Part shown: positions 62,477 through 64,000 of the stretch, one piece after another
Numbering within the stretch: position 1 is the first letter of the stretch
Layout of the letters: every line of letters starts with the position of its first letter
DNA from: Aliivibrio_A kagoshimensis
GTDB taxonomy: Bacteria; Pseudomonadota; Gammaproteobacteria; Enterobacterales; Vibrionaceae
NCBI RefSeq assembly: GCF_050337105.1
Contig: NZ_JAKJSQ010000003.1
Span: forward strand, 62,001 to 126,000
Length of the DNA: 64,000 nucleotides
Direction: 5' to 3'
Program-made: the position numbers and the translations under genes
Notes under the pieces: generated by a model
Databases searched by the model: none
What the model was told of the DNA's origin: nothing
Seen by the model: only the letters and a program-made list of their open reading frames with translations

Positions 62477-63346
62477 TCAAGCAACTGATTTCTTAAAGAA
62501 GTCGATAAAGAGTTTAATTTTTTCCGGAAGGTAATCTTGTTTTGCGTAATAGATGAAGGTGCTAATGGTTTCACCTCGATGTTGATCTAGGATTGGCAGT
62601 AGCTTTTTGGTTGCTACCTCTTCAGAGACCAACTCATTAGGCAGATAAGCGATACCTTGCCCCAGAACTGCAGCTGTGATCAGAACTTCGGTGTTATTGG
62701 TTCGTAAATTGCCCGTGACGTGGATGGGAGTGGCATCAAAATTCCAAGTCACTCGCTTCTCTAAACCATAATAAAGGCAGTTGTGTTCGGGGAGATTGTC
62801 TAATGAGTGAATAGTGGGGTTATGTTGTAAATAAAGGGGAGAGGCATACAGGCGGTAGTGCATATTGAATGCTTTACGACCGATATAACTGCTTGAGTTA
62901 AAACCATCCAATTCAGCACAGATACTAATATCAGCATGAGAGAGAGGAAGGTCTTGAAAATGAGCGACTTCCAATTCGATTGAAATATTTGGGTACGCTT
63001 TTTGAAAATCACAGCAGACCTGAGCCAGTACACGATTGGTTAATGGTTGTGGAGCCGCAATTCTTAATCTGCCCTTACTTTTTTTACCCGATCCTGCGGT
63101 TTCATCAATGACCGACTGCCACTGCTGACTTAGTTTAAACGTCCTCGCGTAATACTGCTCACCTGCTTCTGTCAGTGCAAGTTGTCTTGTCGTTCTGACA
63201 AAGAGTTGTACAGAGAGTTTATCTTCAAGCCATGCGATTCTCTTGGTGACAGCTGAAGGGCTAAGAGAGTGGTGTTCAGCTGCTTTCGACATGCTTTTAA
63301 ATTTAGCAACACTGTGAAAGAGGAGTGTGCAGTTAAATACATCCAT
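62477..63346 (-). CDS. LysR-family transcriptional regulator
   Basis: The 289-residue protein has a LysR winged helix in residues 1-60 (FHSVAKFKSMSKAAEHHSLSPSAVTKRI) and a C-terminal effector domain. It lies 62 bp before ltaE in the same direction and is divergent from ravA across 168 bp. Which neighbour it controls is not visible. Confidence 0.92.
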   Translation of the reverse strand: MDVFNCTLLFHSVAKFKSMSKAAEHHSLSPSAVTKRIAWLEDKLSVQLFVRTTRQLALTEAGEQYYARTFKLSQQWQSVIDETAGSGKKSKGRLRIAAPQPLTNRVLAQVCCDFQKAYPNISIELEVAHFQDLPLSHADISICAELDGFNSSSYIGRKAFNMHYRLYASPLYLQHNPTIHSLDNLPEHNCLYYGLEKRVTWNFDATPIHVTGNLRTNNTEVLITAAVLGQGIAYLPNELVSEEVATKKLLPILDQHRGETISTFIYYAKQDYLPEKIKLFIDFFKKSVA

Positions 63347-63514
63347 TGATAAACCTGTGATTTGATTAGTGTTGAATACTAAATAACCATTAATAACTCA
63401 TTTATGAAAACAAAGTTACCACAGAATTAAAGTACATGATTTTGATCACACAACATGAGACATTAAGTCTGTACCGTGAATTAACAACATTTAATTTATT
63501 CACAAGGAGAATAG

Positions 63515-64000
63515 ATGAGTTCAAGCCCCGTTCTATTAGCTGAGCGAGTTCGTAAATTAATTACAGCACTTTCAGATGGTGTATTTGAGCGTGAAGATAC
63601 AATGAAACTCTGCTTATTAGCCGCTTTAAGCGGTGAAAGTGTATTTTTACTCGGCCCTCCAGGTATTGCGAAAAGTATGATAGCAAAGAGGCTGATTAAT
63701 GCGTTTGATAATAGCAGTTATTTTGAATATTTAATGACGCGCTTCTCAACCCCTGAAGAGGTGTTTGGGCCGCTGTCGATTCAAGAATTAAAGGATAACG
63801 GTCGCTATGTACGCTTGGTAGATGGATATCTTCCTACATCGCAAGTGGTCTTTTTGGATGAGATTTGGAAAGCGGGTCCTGCCATTCTAAATACCTTACT
63901 AACCGTAGTGAATGAGAAAACGTTCAAAAATGGCAATGAAACGTTGAAAGTGCCGATGCGTTTATTGATCTCCGCGTCGAATGAACTTCCCGACCCTGAT
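63515..64000 (+). CDS. ravA: MoxR AAA+ ATPase RavA, N-terminal part
   Basis: The first 162 residues are visible before the window ends. They include Walker A GPPGIAKS, TRFSTPEEVFGPL typical of RavA, Walker B VVFLDEI, and sensor 1 region LLISASNELPDPD. RavA works with ViaA in respiratory stress and aminoglycoside response. AAGGAG lies 6-7 nt before the ATG at 63515. The 3' part is outside the window. Confidence 0.9.
   Translation, partial: MSSSPVLLAERVRKLITALSDGVFEREDTMKLCLLAALSGESVFLLGPPGIAKSMIAKRLINAFDNSSYFEYLMTRFSTPEEVFGPLSIQELKDNGRYVRLVDGYLPTSQVVFLDEIWKAGPAILNTLLTVVNEKTFKNGNETLKVPMRLLISASNELPDPD

Overview
The window looks like chromosomal DNA of a marine gamma-proteobacterium of the Vibrionaceae. 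The G+C is low to moderate, small families typical of vibrios are present (DUF3087, DUF5062, DUF3010), and a RavA-type MoxR ATPase, CreA, YbiB-like and GyrI-like AraC proteins lie among ordinary housekeeping genes. No rRNA, tRNA, CRISPR array, prophage, integrase or insertion sequence was recognised. Calls rest on reading the sequence and on family knowledge; no database search was run.

Layout. 1-6.5 kb: the start of a membrane sensor cut by the window edge, an aldehyde dehydrogenase, a GAF-GGDEF diguanylate cyclase, small Vibrio families, an oxidoreductase and an acetyltransferase. 6.6-7.6 kb: a dapA-type gene behind a leader ORF and a strong terminator that look like an attenuator. 7.7-12.9 kb (minus strand): FhuF-like protein, thioredoxin 2, Kef-type antiporter with its oxidoreductase, and GltS. 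13.3-17.4 kb: FrnE/DsbA-like protein, EamA transporter, AhpD-like protein, and a TyrP-family aromatic amino acid permease preceded by a 37-codon leader ORF whose end is packed with Tyr and Phe codons.

18.2-29.6 kb: a complete Tad/Flp pilus locus in the canonical order flp-tadV-rcpC-rcpA-rcpB-tadZABCDEFG, plus an OmpA-like gene, behind a Fur-like box. 29.7-35.7 kb: a MazG-like protein, a cluster of DASS transporter, membrane-anchored orphan, archaeal-type phosphoglycerate mutase-like enzyme and LysR regulator, then a DUF1097 protein.

36.5-44.3 kb: the most unusual block. Eight tightly packed or overlapping genes encode a periplasmic helical protein, a LolD/MacB-like ATPase, an FtsX-like permease, a LolA-like carrier, a predicted outer-membrane beta-barrel, a LytS-type histidine kinase, a LytTR regulator and a lipoprotein hydrolase. 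Two direct repeats upstream have the geometry of a LytTR operator. The block reads as a self-regulated inner-to-outer-membrane trafficking or export system.

44.4-50.7 kb: a NifX-like protein and DUF134 regulator with matching palindromes, a thioesterase, an AraC regulator with an aldo/keto reductase, two tandem trypsin-like proteases with GlyGly-CTERM-like tails (the first has lost its catalytic serine), and a sulfurtransferase. 50.7-55.4 kb: a chaperone-usher pilus locus with DUF4402-like subunits. 55.5-64 kb: YbiB-like protein, FKBP, DsbA-like lipoprotein, OmpA-like lipoprotein, CreA, DUF3010, HAD phosphatase, threonine aldolase, LysR and the start of ravA.
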